DNA of 64,000 nucleotides from Sapria himalayana (lineage: Eukaryota > Streptophyta > Magnoliopsida > Malpighiales > Rafflesiaceae). Of the stretch, positions 39,888 to 51,534 are shown in pieces. The notes under the pieces were generated by a model, which saw only the letters and a program-made list of their open reading frames with translations, made no database searches and was not told the DNA's origin. The number at the start of each line of letters is the position of its first letter. The stretch's first letter is position 1. The position numbers were made by a program, and so were the translations under genes. The DNA is taken from the NCBI GenBank assembly GCA_029783825.1, contig JAREIK010010367.1, positions 1 to 64,000 of the forward strand, written 5' to 3'.

Positions 39888-40702
39888 ATTTTATAAGGTA
39901 ATATTTTGTTTTTTTATTACTCTTTCATATAAGAAAATTATGTCTGCATGATTAACACGTATTCATCTTTGGTTGTCCTTCTACAGTGGAGCAAGAAAAG
40001 GGAGAAGTTGTAGAAGAGATAATTAATTGGGTTTGGATTTTCATTGCTATTCCAGGATGGACCTTTGAAATGATTATTATTATGGTTTTTATTATTTGTA
40101 TTTTTTTGTTATATTAATATGCCTAATTTTAGCAATTACTTAAGTAGTAATTGCTGCTACCAATGTTTGTGGTCATCTTTAGCTATTCCTTAATATTTTA
40201 AGTAATTATTTAAAAAATGTAGTATTGCTATTACGGTCAAGTTTCAATCGGCTGAACAAAACCAACTTGTGAAAAAATAAAGAACCAAATTAAGCACACA
40301 ACTCAGTCCCATTCTATTTAACATTTCTATCCTTTTCTGCACATCAAAGCTTTTGACAAGGTAATGGAACTCGTTTGCGGTTTTCAGCCTATTTGACAAA
40401 ACAAAATTGGCCCAATTTGAGTTTGAAAGATACATAACTAAGGAATGATAAATGGTACAACAAAAGGTTTCAACATGAACTAACTTAGCTGGTTTGAAGA
40501 AAATAAATTGAAAAAAATGTCCGAACTCCGTTCCGTCCCGGAACCATTTTCTCCTACCCAAAATCCCCGATCTTCGTCCTGTCCCGTCCGATTACTTTCA
40601 ACCTATGGGACGAATCTGGATCTTCAAAAAAAAATCTCTGAATTGTGGGAAGGGACTGGAGATTTATATTCCCCATCCCGTCCCGTCCCATTAGCACCCC
40701 TA
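39888..40702 (+). other. hAT 3' region, no gene
   Basis: A 3' flank of the transposase followed by the right subterminal region, with many TCCCG/CCCGTCCC words. A 105-codon open frame on the minus strand (40244-40561) has no recognisable domain and spans subterminal repeats, so it is not called. The right terminal repeat occupies about 40681-40702. Confidence 0.7.
40681..40702 (-). repeat. hAT right terminal inverted repeat
   Basis: Read inward on the minus strand, it starts TAGGGGTGCTAATGGGAC, the partner of the left end at 36982. Confidence 0.85.
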
Positions 40703-40710
40703 GCATTGAG
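40703..40710. repeat. Target-site duplication (right) of the hAT element
   Basis: GCATTGAG, after which the satellite continues with TGGTTTATAGG exactly as in uninterrupted monomers. Confidence 0.85.
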
Positions 40711-40771
40711 TGGTTTATAGGTTTTTTTTAAAAATAAAATAACAAAAAATTTATTTTTATTATTTTTTGTT

Positions 40772-40801
40772 TATTTTCAAAGGTTATAACCTTTGAAAAT
40801 A
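40772..40801. repeat. Perfect 30-bp palindrome beside the hAT element
   Basis: Canonical pairs 3-30 inward, plus a T-A pair at 2-31. It is the palindrome of the monomer that the hAT element split, still intact. Confidence 0.9.
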
Positions 40802-42116
40802 TATTAATTTTTAAATTTTTTTCAAATGTGAATACAATATTTAGTTATACTAATCATTATATTTATATATTATATAAATTCAATATAAACAATTTTATTG
40901 ATAAATATTCTAATAATAATCAAAAAATAAATTAATAATCCATTAATAATAAGATAGATATTAATTAACATATAATTATAAAACTTAAAACGATTCAGAA
41001 GCAAAGAAAAATATATTACTATATAATAATTTTTTGTTTTTGAATTTTTTCTTCTTTTAATAAGTTTATCTATATTTTTTTGATGAAAAATAATTTATAT
41101 AAATTATATTTGTGTAACTCATAATTTATTTTGTAATTAATATTTATATAAAAATAAACAAATAAATAATTAAATTTGAATATTTAAAATTAAAATGAAA
41201 AAAAAATGAGATTTATTCTTTATTATTTAGGATATACCGGTTTAATTTAAATTAGATCTATCTCACTAATAATTTATTTTGTAATTAATATTTCTATAAA
41301 AATAAACTGATAAATAATTAAAATAAAAATTTAAAATTATACTGAATAAAAATTAAAATGAGATTTATGATTTTTTATTAATCTATACTAGTTTAATGGA
41401 ATAAGTATTTAGAGGTTTTATCGTTTAAAAGTTTAGCAATTTATGTTTTTAGGCTTTTAGTGGTTTATAGGTTTTATAAAAAAAAATAAAATAACAAAAA
41501 TATTTTCGATAATTTGTTATCATTTTCATAGGTTATAACCTTTGAAAATATAATAATATTTACAATTTTTTGAAATGTGAATACAATATTTAGTAATATT
41601 AATATTAATAATTATATATCATATAAATTCAATATAAACAATTTTATTGTCAGACAATATAATAATGATCTAAAATTAAATAAATAAACTATTAATAAAA
41701 AGATAGATATTAATTAAAAAAATATTTACAAAACCCAAATTGTTTCAAAATTAAAGTTAAATATATTACTGGATAATAATTTTTAATTTTTAAATTTTTA
41801 TTTCTTTTAGAACCGTATATTTTTTTTTATTAAAAATAAATAAATTAAATTATATTTGTCGCACTCATACTTTATTTTCTAATAAATATTTCAAAAAAAA
41901 TAAACTAATAAATAATTAAAATGAATATTTAAAATTATAATAAATAGAAATAAAAATTAGATTTATTAATTATTAAGTAGTATATAGATGTTTAATGTTT
42001 TATGTATTTAGGCATTACGGGGTTTAGGAGTTTACTGATTTAACTGTGTATGCATTTAGTGGTTTATAAGTTTTATTTAAAAAAAAATAAAAAAAGATTA
42101 TTTTTATTATTTTTTG

Positions 42117-42148
42117 ATATTTTCAAAGGTTATAACCTTTGAAAATAT
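42117..42148. repeat. Perfect 32-bp palindrome, canonical form
   Basis: All 16 pairs are identical to those at 10718-10749. Confidence 0.95.
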
Positions 42149-44290
42149 AATAATTATTAAATTTTTTTCAAAAGTGAATAAATATTTATTTATAATAATC
42201 ATAATAATTATATATCATATAAATTCAATATGAACAATTTTATTGATAGATATTCTAATAATATCAAAAAATAAATTAAAAATCGATTATCAATAAGATT
42301 GATATTACTTAAAATATAATATAAAAACCTAAAACGATTCAAAACCAAAGCAAAATATATTACTTAATAATAATTATTTATTTTTAAATTTTTATTCTTT
42401 TTTATAAGCTTATCTATTTTTTGATGAAAAATAATTTTTATAAATTATATTTTTAACTCATAATTTATTTTATAATTAATATATATATATAAATAAAAAA
42501 CTAAACAATCAAAATGAATTTCTTGAATTAAAATTAAAACAAATAAAAATGAGATTTATTAATTATTATTTAGGGGATACCCGTTTAAATGATTATCTAT
42601 ATTGGGGTATCGGGATATTTTAGTTTAGTTATTTAAGTGTTTAGGCATTTAGTGATTTATAGGTTTTATTTAAACAATGAAATAATAATTTTTTTTTGTT
42701 TTTTCGCATGTTCAATGGTTATAATCTTTGAAAATATAAATATTTTCAATTTTTTTTCAAAAGTGAATACAATATTTAGTTATAATAATTATTAAATTTA
42801 TATATCATATAAATTAAATATAAATATTTTTATTAATAAATATTCTAATAATGACCATAAAATAAATTAATAATCTATTATTAATAAGTTTAGATATCAA
42901 TTAAAATATAATTACAAAACCTAAAATGATACAGAAACAAAGTAAAATATATTACTCTATAATAATTTTTTGTTTTTTATTTTTTTATTCTTTTAATAAG
43001 TTTTTCTATATTTTATTGTTGAAAAATAATTTATATAAATTATATTTTTCTAAATAATAATTTATTTTGTATTTAATATTTATATAAAAATAAACAAATA
43101 AATAATTAAAATAAATATTTAAAATTATAATGAAAAAAATAAAAATGAGATTTATTATTTATTATTTAGGATATACCTGTTTAAAAAATTTATCTATTTA
43201 GGGTTTTCGAGATTTAGAAATTATTGATTTAAGTAATTAGGCATTGAATGGTTTATAGCTTTTATTCAAACAATGAAATAACAAAAAATTTATTTTTGAT
43301 ATTTTTTCAAATTTTCAAATGTCATAACATTTTAAAATATAATAATTTTACAATTTTTTAAAAATGTGAATACAATATTTAGTAATAATAATTATTATAA
43401 CTCTATATAATATAAAATAAATATAAACAATTTTATTGAAAAATATTATATCAATTATCAAAAAATAAATTAATAAACTATTATTAATATGATAGATATA
43501 AATTAAAATATAATTAAAAAACCTAAAATGATTCAAAATCAAAGTAAAATTTATTAATAAATAATAATTTTTTTTAGTTTTTGCATCATTTTATAAGCTT
43601 ATATTTTTTTTGATGAAAAATATATTATTTAAATTATATTTGTCACTCATTATATTTTTTGTAATTATTATTCCTATAAATTATTTCAATTATATTTAAG
43701 GTTTACGATTTTATAGGTTTAGGTATTTAGGGGCTTCGGGGTTTAGGAGTTTAGAAAATTATCTATTTAGGTATTTAATGGTTTATAAGTTTTATTTAAA
43801 CAATTATATAACAAAAATTTTATTTTTGTTACTTTTTATCATTTTTGAAGGTTATAACATTTGAAAATATAACAATTTTTATATTTTTATTATATGTGGA
43901 TACTATATTTAGTTATAATAAACGTAATAATTATATATCATGTAAATTCAAAATAAACAATTATATTGATAAATATTATATTAATGATCAAAAAATAATT
44001 TAATAAACTACTATATTTATTTAAAATATATTTGCAAAATGTAAATTTATTCAAAATCAAAATAAAATATATTACTAAATAATAATTTTGTTGATGTTTT
44101 GCTTCTTTTATAAGTTTATATTTTTTGTTATTAAAAGTAAATTCTTTAAATTATATTTGTCTTCCTCATAATTAATTTTTAATTTATAATTCTATAAAAA
44201 TAAACTAATAAATAATTAAAATAAATAATTAAAACTATAATTAATACAAATAAAATAGAAATTTATTATTTATTATTTGGGATATACTAG

Positions 44291-44362
44291 TTTAATGGTT
44301 TAAGTATTTAGGTGTTTTGGGGTTTAGTGATTTAAGTGTTTAGGCCTTTAGTGATTTATAGT
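44291..44362 (+). repeat. Octamer block, nine units in perfect 8-nt register
   Basis: Nine consecutive 8-nt words all begin with TTTA or TTTT, for example TTTAGGTG, TTTTGGGG, TTTAGTGA and TTTAAGTG, with no indel. The register is identical to that of other monomers, and a palindrome follows about 50 bp later at 44415. Confidence 0.85.
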
Positions 44363-44414
44363 TTTTATTTAAAGAATGAAAAAATAAAAAATTTAATTTT
44401 TTGATTTTTTTTTA

Positions 44415-44442
44415 ATTTTCAAAGGTTATAACCTTTGAAAAT
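44415..44442. repeat. Perfect 28-bp palindrome of a satellite monomer
   Basis: A canonical 28-bp core; the flanking A on both sides ends the symmetry. Confidence 0.9.
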
Positions 44443-45605
44443 ATAATAATTTTTAATTTTTTTTAAATGTGAATATAATATTTAGTTATAATATTCTTAA
44501 TAATTATATATAATGTAAACTTAATATAAATAATTTTATTAATAGATATTATAATAATTATCAATAAAAAATTAATAAACTATTATTAATAAGAATGATA
44601 TAAATTAAAATATAATTGCAAAAACTAAAATGATTCAAAATCAAAATAAAATATATTACAAAATAATAAATTTTTGTATTTAAAATTGTGCCTCTTTTTA
44701 TAAGCATATATTTTTTTTTGATAAAAAAAAATTATTTAAAATAGATCTATCTTACTAATAATTTATTTTGTAATTAATATTTCTATAAAAATAAATTGAT
44801 AATTAATTAAAATAAAAATTTAAAACTATACTTAATAAAAATTAAAATGAGATTTATGATTTATTATTAATGCATACCGTTTTAATTGTTTAAGTATTTA
44901 GAAGTTTTGTCATTTAGGAGTTTAGCGATTTATGTTTTTAGGCTTTTAGTAGTTTATAGGTTTTATTTAAACAATAAAATAACAAAAGAAAATTGAAATT
45001 TTTTCTCATTTTCATAGGTTATAATCTTTGAAAATATAATAATATTTAAAATTTTTTGAAATGTGAATACAATATTTAGTTATAATAATGTTAATAATTT
45101 TATATCATATAAATTCAATAAAAATAATTTTATTGATAGATATTATAATATTGATTTAAAATTAAATTAATAAACTACTAATAATGAGATAGATATTAAT
45201 TAAAAAATATTTACAAAACCCAATTTGATTCAAAATTAAAGTAAAAAATATTACTGGATGATAATTTTTAATTTTTAAATTTTTACTTCTTTTATAAGCG
45301 TATATATTTTTTTGATTAAAAATAAATTATATAAATTAAATTGGTCGCACTGATAATTTATTTTATATTAAATATTTCTATAAAAATAAACTAATAAATA
45401 ATTAAAATGAATATTTAAAACAATAATAAATATAAATTAAAATTAGATTTATTAACTATTATGTATTATATAATAGTTTAATGGTTTATGTATTTAGGCA
45501 TTACGGAATTTAGGTGTTTACTGATTTAATTGTGTTTGCATTTAGTGGTTTATAGGTTTTAATTAATAAATAAAATAACAAAACATTTATTTTTATTATT
45601 TTTTA

Positions 45606-45637
45606 ATATTTTCAAGGGTTATAACCCTTGAAAATAT
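45606..45637. repeat. Covarying palindrome, pair 11-22 changed
   Basis: The half-site is ATATTTTCAAGGGTTA. A11 is G and T22 is C, so all 16 pairs remain complementary and the centre becomes GGGTTATAACCC. Confidence 0.92.
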
Positions 45638-46347
45638 AAGACTTTTTAAATTTTTTTCAAAAGCGAATTCAATATTTATTATAAAAATCATTAAATTTAT
45701 ATATCATATAAATTCAATATAAACAATTTTAGTGATTAATATTCTAATAATGATCAAAAAATAAATTAATAATCTAGAATTAATAAGATAGATATCAATT
45801 AAATTATAAAAACAAAACATAAAATGATTAATAAGCAAACCAAAATATATTACTATATAATAATTTTTTGTTTTGTAATTTTTTTTTATTTTAAAAAGTT
45901 TGTCTATATTTTTATGATTAAAAATAATTTACATAAATTATATTTGTCTAACTCATAATTTATTTTTTTAATTAATATTTATATAAAAATAAAGAAATAA
46001 ATAATTAAAATGAATATTTAAAATTATAATAAAAAAATTAGATTTATTATTTATTATTTAGGGTATACCGGTTTAATTTAAATTATATCTGTCTCACTAA
46101 TAATTTATTTTGTAATTAATATTTGTAAAATAAACTAATTAATAAATAAAGTAAAAATTTAAAATTATACTGAATAAAAATTAAAATAAGATTTATGATT
46201 TATTATTAATGTATGCCAATTTAATAGTTTAAGTATTTAGTCGTTTTGTCGTATAGGTGTTTAGCGATTCATGTTTTTAGGCATTTAGTGGTTTATAGGT
46301 TTTATTTAAAAAATAAATTAACAAAAAAAATTTTGAAATTTTTATTA

Positions 46348-46375
46348 ATTTTCAAAGGTTATAACCTTTGAAAAT
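46348..46375. repeat. Perfect 28-bp palindrome of a satellite monomer
   Basis: A canonical 28-bp core with AA on the left and ATA on the right. Confidence 0.9.
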
Positions 46376-46944
46376 ATAATAATATTTGAAATTTTTTGAA
46401 ATGTGAATGCATTATTTAGTTATAATAATTTTAATAATTATATAGCATATAAATTCTATATAAATAATTTTATTGTCAGACATTATAATAATGATCAAAA
46501 ATTAAATTAATAAACTATTAATAATAAGATAGATATTAATTAAAAAATATTTACAAAATCCAAATTGATTTAGAATTGAAGTAAAAAATATTATTGGATA
46601 ATAATTTTTAATTTTTAAATTTTTACTTCTTTTATAAGCGTATATTTTTATTTATTAAAGATAAATTATTTAAATTATATTTGTCGCACTCATAATTTAT
46701 TTTGTAATAAATATTTATATAAAAATAAACTAATAAATAATTAAAATGAATATTTAAAATTATAATAAATTGAAATAAAAATTAGATTTCTTAATTATTA
46801 AGTAGTAAATAGCAGTTTAATGGTTTATGTATATAGGCATTATAGGCTTTAGGAGTTTACTAATTTAACTGTGTATGCATTTAGTGGTTTATAGGTTTTA
46901 TTTAAAAATTAAAATAACAAAATATTTATTTTTATTATTTTTTT

Positions 46945-46976
46945 ATATTTTAAAAGGTTATAACATTTTAAAATAT
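46945..46976. repeat. Covarying palindrome, pair 8-25 changed
   Basis: C8 is A and G25 is T, which keeps that pair. The single unpaired position is 12-21 (G against A). 15 of 16 pairs are complementary. Confidence 0.85.
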
Positions 46977-49900
46977 AATAATTTTTACATTTTTTTAAAA
47001 TGTGAATTCAATATTTAGTAATAATAATCTTAATAATTATATATCATGTAAATTCAATATAAATAATTTTATTGATAAATATTCTAATAATGATCAAAAA
47101 ATAAATTAATAATCTATTATTAACAAGATAGATATCAATTAAAATACAATTATAAAACCTTAAATGATTCAGAAGAAAAGCAAAATATATTACTATATAA
47201 TAATTTTTTGTTTTGAAATTTTTTTTTCTTTTAAAAAGTTTATTTATAATTTTTTGATGAAAAATAATTGATATAAATTATATTTGTTTAACTCATAATT
47301 TATTTTGTAATTAATAATTATATAAAAATATACTAATAAAAAATTAAAATGAATATTTAAAATTTTAATGAAAAAAAATGAGTTTTATTATTTATTATTT
47401 AGGGTATACCAGTTTAATTTAAATTAGATCTTTCAAACTAATATTTTATTATGTAATTAATATTTCTATAAAATAAACTGATAAATAATTAAAATAAAAA
47501 TTTAAAATTAAACTGAATAAAAATTAAAATGAAATTTATGATTTATTATTAATGTATACAAGTTTAATTTTTTAAGAATTTAGAGGTTTTATCATTTAGG
47601 AGTTTAGCGATTTATGTTTTTAGGCATTTAGTGGTTTATAGGTTTTATTTAAACAATAAAATAAAAAAAAATTTGTAATTTTTTATCATTTTAATAGGTC
47701 ATAACCTTGGAAAATATAATAATAATTAAAATTTTTTGAAATCTAAATATAATATTTAGTTATAATAATATTAATAATTATATATCATATAAATTCAATA
47801 TAAACAATTTTATTGATAGATTTGATAATAATGATCAAAAATTAAATTAATTAACTATTAATTATAAGATAGATATTAATTAAAAAATATTTAGAAACCC
47901 CAAATTGATTCAAAATTAAAGTAAAATATATTACTTAATAAAAATTATTAATTTTTAAATTTTTACTTATTTTATAAGCGTAAATACTTTTATTGATTAA
48001 AAATAAATTATTTAAATTATATTTCTCGCACTCATAATTTATTTTGTAATAAATATTTCTTTAGAAATAAACTAATAAATAATTAAAATAAATATTTAAA
48101 ATTATAATAAATAGAAAAAAAAATTAGATTTATTAATTATTCATGAGTATATAGCGGTTTAATGGTTTATGTATTTAGGCATTACGAGGTTTAGTAGTTT
48201 ACCGAATTAACTTTGTATGCATTTAGTGCTTATAGGTTTTATTTAAAAAATAAATCAACAAAAAATTTTTTTTATTATTTTTTGATATTTTCAAATGTTA
48301 TAACCTTTGAAAACATAATAATTTTTAAATTTTTTTCAAATGTGAATTCAATATTTAGTTATAATAATCATTATATTTATATTTCATATAAATTCAATAT
48401 AAATAATTTTATTGATAAATATTTTAATAATGATCAAAAAATAAATTAATAATCTATTATTAAAAAAATAGATATCAATTAAAATATAATTACATAACCT
48501 AAAATGATTCAGAAGGAAAGCAAAATATATAACTATATAATAAATTTTTGTTTTGAAATTTTTTGTTATTTTTATAAGTTTATCTATATTTTTTGATGAA
48601 AAATAGTTAATATAAATTATATCTGTCTAACTCATAATTTATATTGTAATTATTATTAAAAAAAATAAATGAATAAATAATTAAAATGAATATTTTAAAT
48701 TATAATGAAATAAATAATATTGAGATTTATTATGTATTATTTACAGTATACCAGTTTAAAAGGATTATCTATTTAGGGTTTTTGAGATTTCAGAGTTATT
48801 AACTTAAGTGTTTAGGCATTTAGTAGTTTATAGTATTTATTTAAACAATGAAATAACAACAAATTTTTTTTGATATTTTCTCACATTTTTAAAGGTTATA
48901 ACCTTTGAAAATATAATAATTTTAAATTTTTTTAAAAATGTGAATACAATATTTAGTAATAAGAACCATTATAATTATATATAATATAAACTAAATATAA
49001 ATAATTTTATTGATAGATATGATATCAATTATCAAAAAATTAATTAATATGCTATTATTAATATAATATATATAAATTAAAATATAAATGCAAAACCTAA
49101 AATTATTCAAAATGAAAGTAAAATTTATTACCAAATAATAATTTTTTTTAGTTTTTGCTTCTTTTTATAAGCTTATATTTTTTTTGATGTAAAATAAATT
49201 ATTAAAATTATATTTAAGGTTTACGAGTTTAAAGTTTTAAGTATTTAGGGTCTTTTGTGTTTAGGAATTTATAGATTTTAATATTTAGGCATTTAGTGGT
49301 CTATAAGTTTTATATAAACAATGATATAACAAAAATTTTATTTTTATTTTTATTTTCTAATTTATGAAGACATTTGAAAATATAAAAATTTCTAAATTTT
49401 TTTCAAATGTAAATATAAGTTTTAGTTATAATAATCTTAATAAATATAAGTCATTTAAATTCAATATAAATAATCACATTGCAATATATTATAATAAAGA
49501 TCAATAAATAATTTAATAAACTATTATTAATAAGATATATATTATTTAAAATATATTTGCAAAATCTAAATTTATTCAAAATCAAAGTATATATTACTAA
49601 ATAATAAATTTTTTAATATTTTTCTATTTTTTTTAGTTTATATTTTTGTTATTAAAAATAAATAATTTATATTATATTTGTCTTCCTCATAATTTATTTT
49701 CTAATTTATAATTCAATAAAAATAAACTAATAAATAATTAAAATAAATATTTAAAATTATAATGAATACAAATAAAATTGAGATTTATTATTTATTATTC
49801 ATAATATACAGTTTTAATGGTTTAAGTATTTTGGTGTTTTGGGGATTAGTCATTTAAGTGTTTATGCCCTAAGTGATTTTATCTAATTTTTGAAGGTTAC

Positions 49901-51506
49901 AACCTTTGAAAATATAATAATTTTTAATTTTTTTTAAAATGTGAATATAATATTTAGTTATAATAATCTTGATAATTATATATAATGTAAAATCATTATA
50001 AATAATTTTATTAATAGATATTATAATAATGATCTATAAATAAATTAATAAACTATTATTAATTAGAATGATATAAATTAAAATATAATGCAAAATCTAA
50101 AATTATTCAAAATTATATTATAAAAAATTACTAAATAATAATATTTTGTTTTAAAAATTTTGACTCTTTTTATGATCTTATATATTTTTGATGAAAAATA
50201 AATTATTTAAATTATATTTGTCTCACTAATAATTTATTTTGTAATTAATATTTCTATAAAAATAAACTGATAAATAATTTAAAAGAATATTTAAAATTTT
50301 AATGAATACTAATAAAAATGAGATTTATTATTTATTATTTAGAGTATACTAATTTAAAGGCATATGTATTTATGGGCTTCGAGGTTTAGGTGTTTAGTCA
50401 TTAAAAATTTAGGTATTTTGTGGTTTATATATTTTATTTAAAAAATCTAATAACAAAAAATTTATTTTTTTATTTTTTCTTATTTTCAAAAGTTATAACC
50501 TTTTAAAACGTAATAATTTTAAAATTTTTTTAAAATGTGAAAATATTATTTTGTTATAATAATCTAAATAATTATATATTATGTAAATTCAATATAAATA
50601 ATTTTTTTTATAGATATAATGATGATAATAATAAAATAAATTAATAAACTATAATTAATAAGATAGAAATTAAATAAAATTTATTTGCAAAACCTAAAAT
50701 GATTCAAAATCAAAGTAAAATATATTAATAAGATATATATTAAATAAAATTATTATTAATAAGATAAAATATACAGGTTTAAAAGATTATATATTTATGA
50801 GTTTTGGGATTTAAGAATTTTGTGATTTAAGTGTTCAAACATTTAGTAGTTTATAGGTTTTATTTAAAATATACAATAACAAAAAAAAATTTTCGTTTTT
50901 TGTTCTCATTTTTGAAGGATAAAACCTTTGAAACTATAACAATTTTTAAATTTTTTTTAAATGTGAATACTATATTGAGTTATGATAATCTTAATAATTA
51001 TATATCATGTAAATTCAATATAAACAATTATATTGATATATATTATAATAATGATCATACAAAAGATTAATAAATAATTATTAATAAGATAAATATTGTT
51101 TAAAATATATTTACAAAACCTAAAATGATTCAAAATCAAAGTGAAATATTTTACAAAATATTAATTTTAAATTTTTTAATTTTTGTATCCATTTATAAGC
51201 TTATATATTTTTATATGAAAAATAAATTATTTAAATTATATTTGTCTCACTATTAATTTATTTTTTAATTTATATTTCTATAAAAATAAACTAATAAATA
51301 ATTAAAATGTATATATAATATTATAATGAATACTAATAAAAATGAGATTTATGATTATTTATTTAGGGTATACCTATTTAATGGTTTAACTGTATTGTGG
51401 TTTTGGGGTTAATGAGTTTATTGATTTATATGTTTACACATTTAGGTGTTTATAGGTATTATTTATCAATGAAATAACAAAAAATTTATATTTAAGAATT
51501 TTCGTG

Positions 51507-51534
51507 ATTTTCAAAGGTTATAACCTTTGAAAAT
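51507..51534. repeat. Perfect 28-bp palindrome of a satellite monomer
   Basis: The same core and TG left flank as 17414-17441, in the higher-order sister monomer. Confidence 0.9.

Larger units (their letters stand above)
36982..40702 (+). mobile_element. hAT (Ac/RICESLEEPER-like) DNA transposon, 3,721 bp, decayed
   Basis: Terminal inverted repeats begin TAGGGCTGCTCA on the left and TAGGGGTGCTAA on the right (read inward), matching at 15 of the first 22 positions. An 8-bp target duplication flanks the element. G+C-rich subterminal regions carry repeated CCCG/TCCCGTCCC words, and a direct repeat TGGGACGAWTCYRGATCTT lies at 37108-37126 and 40606-40624. Inside is a transposase gene with homology from BED finger to C-terminal dimerisation domain, broken by many stops. 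The element interrupts the octamer block of one satellite monomer, which resumes precisely at 40711. It contrasts sharply with the array in base composition. Confidence 0.93.

Noticed and set aside
40244..40561. 105-codon minus-strand open frame in the hAT 3' region
   Set aside because: It overlaps the subterminal repeats and noncoding flank of the element, has no known domain, and the transposase runs on the other strand.
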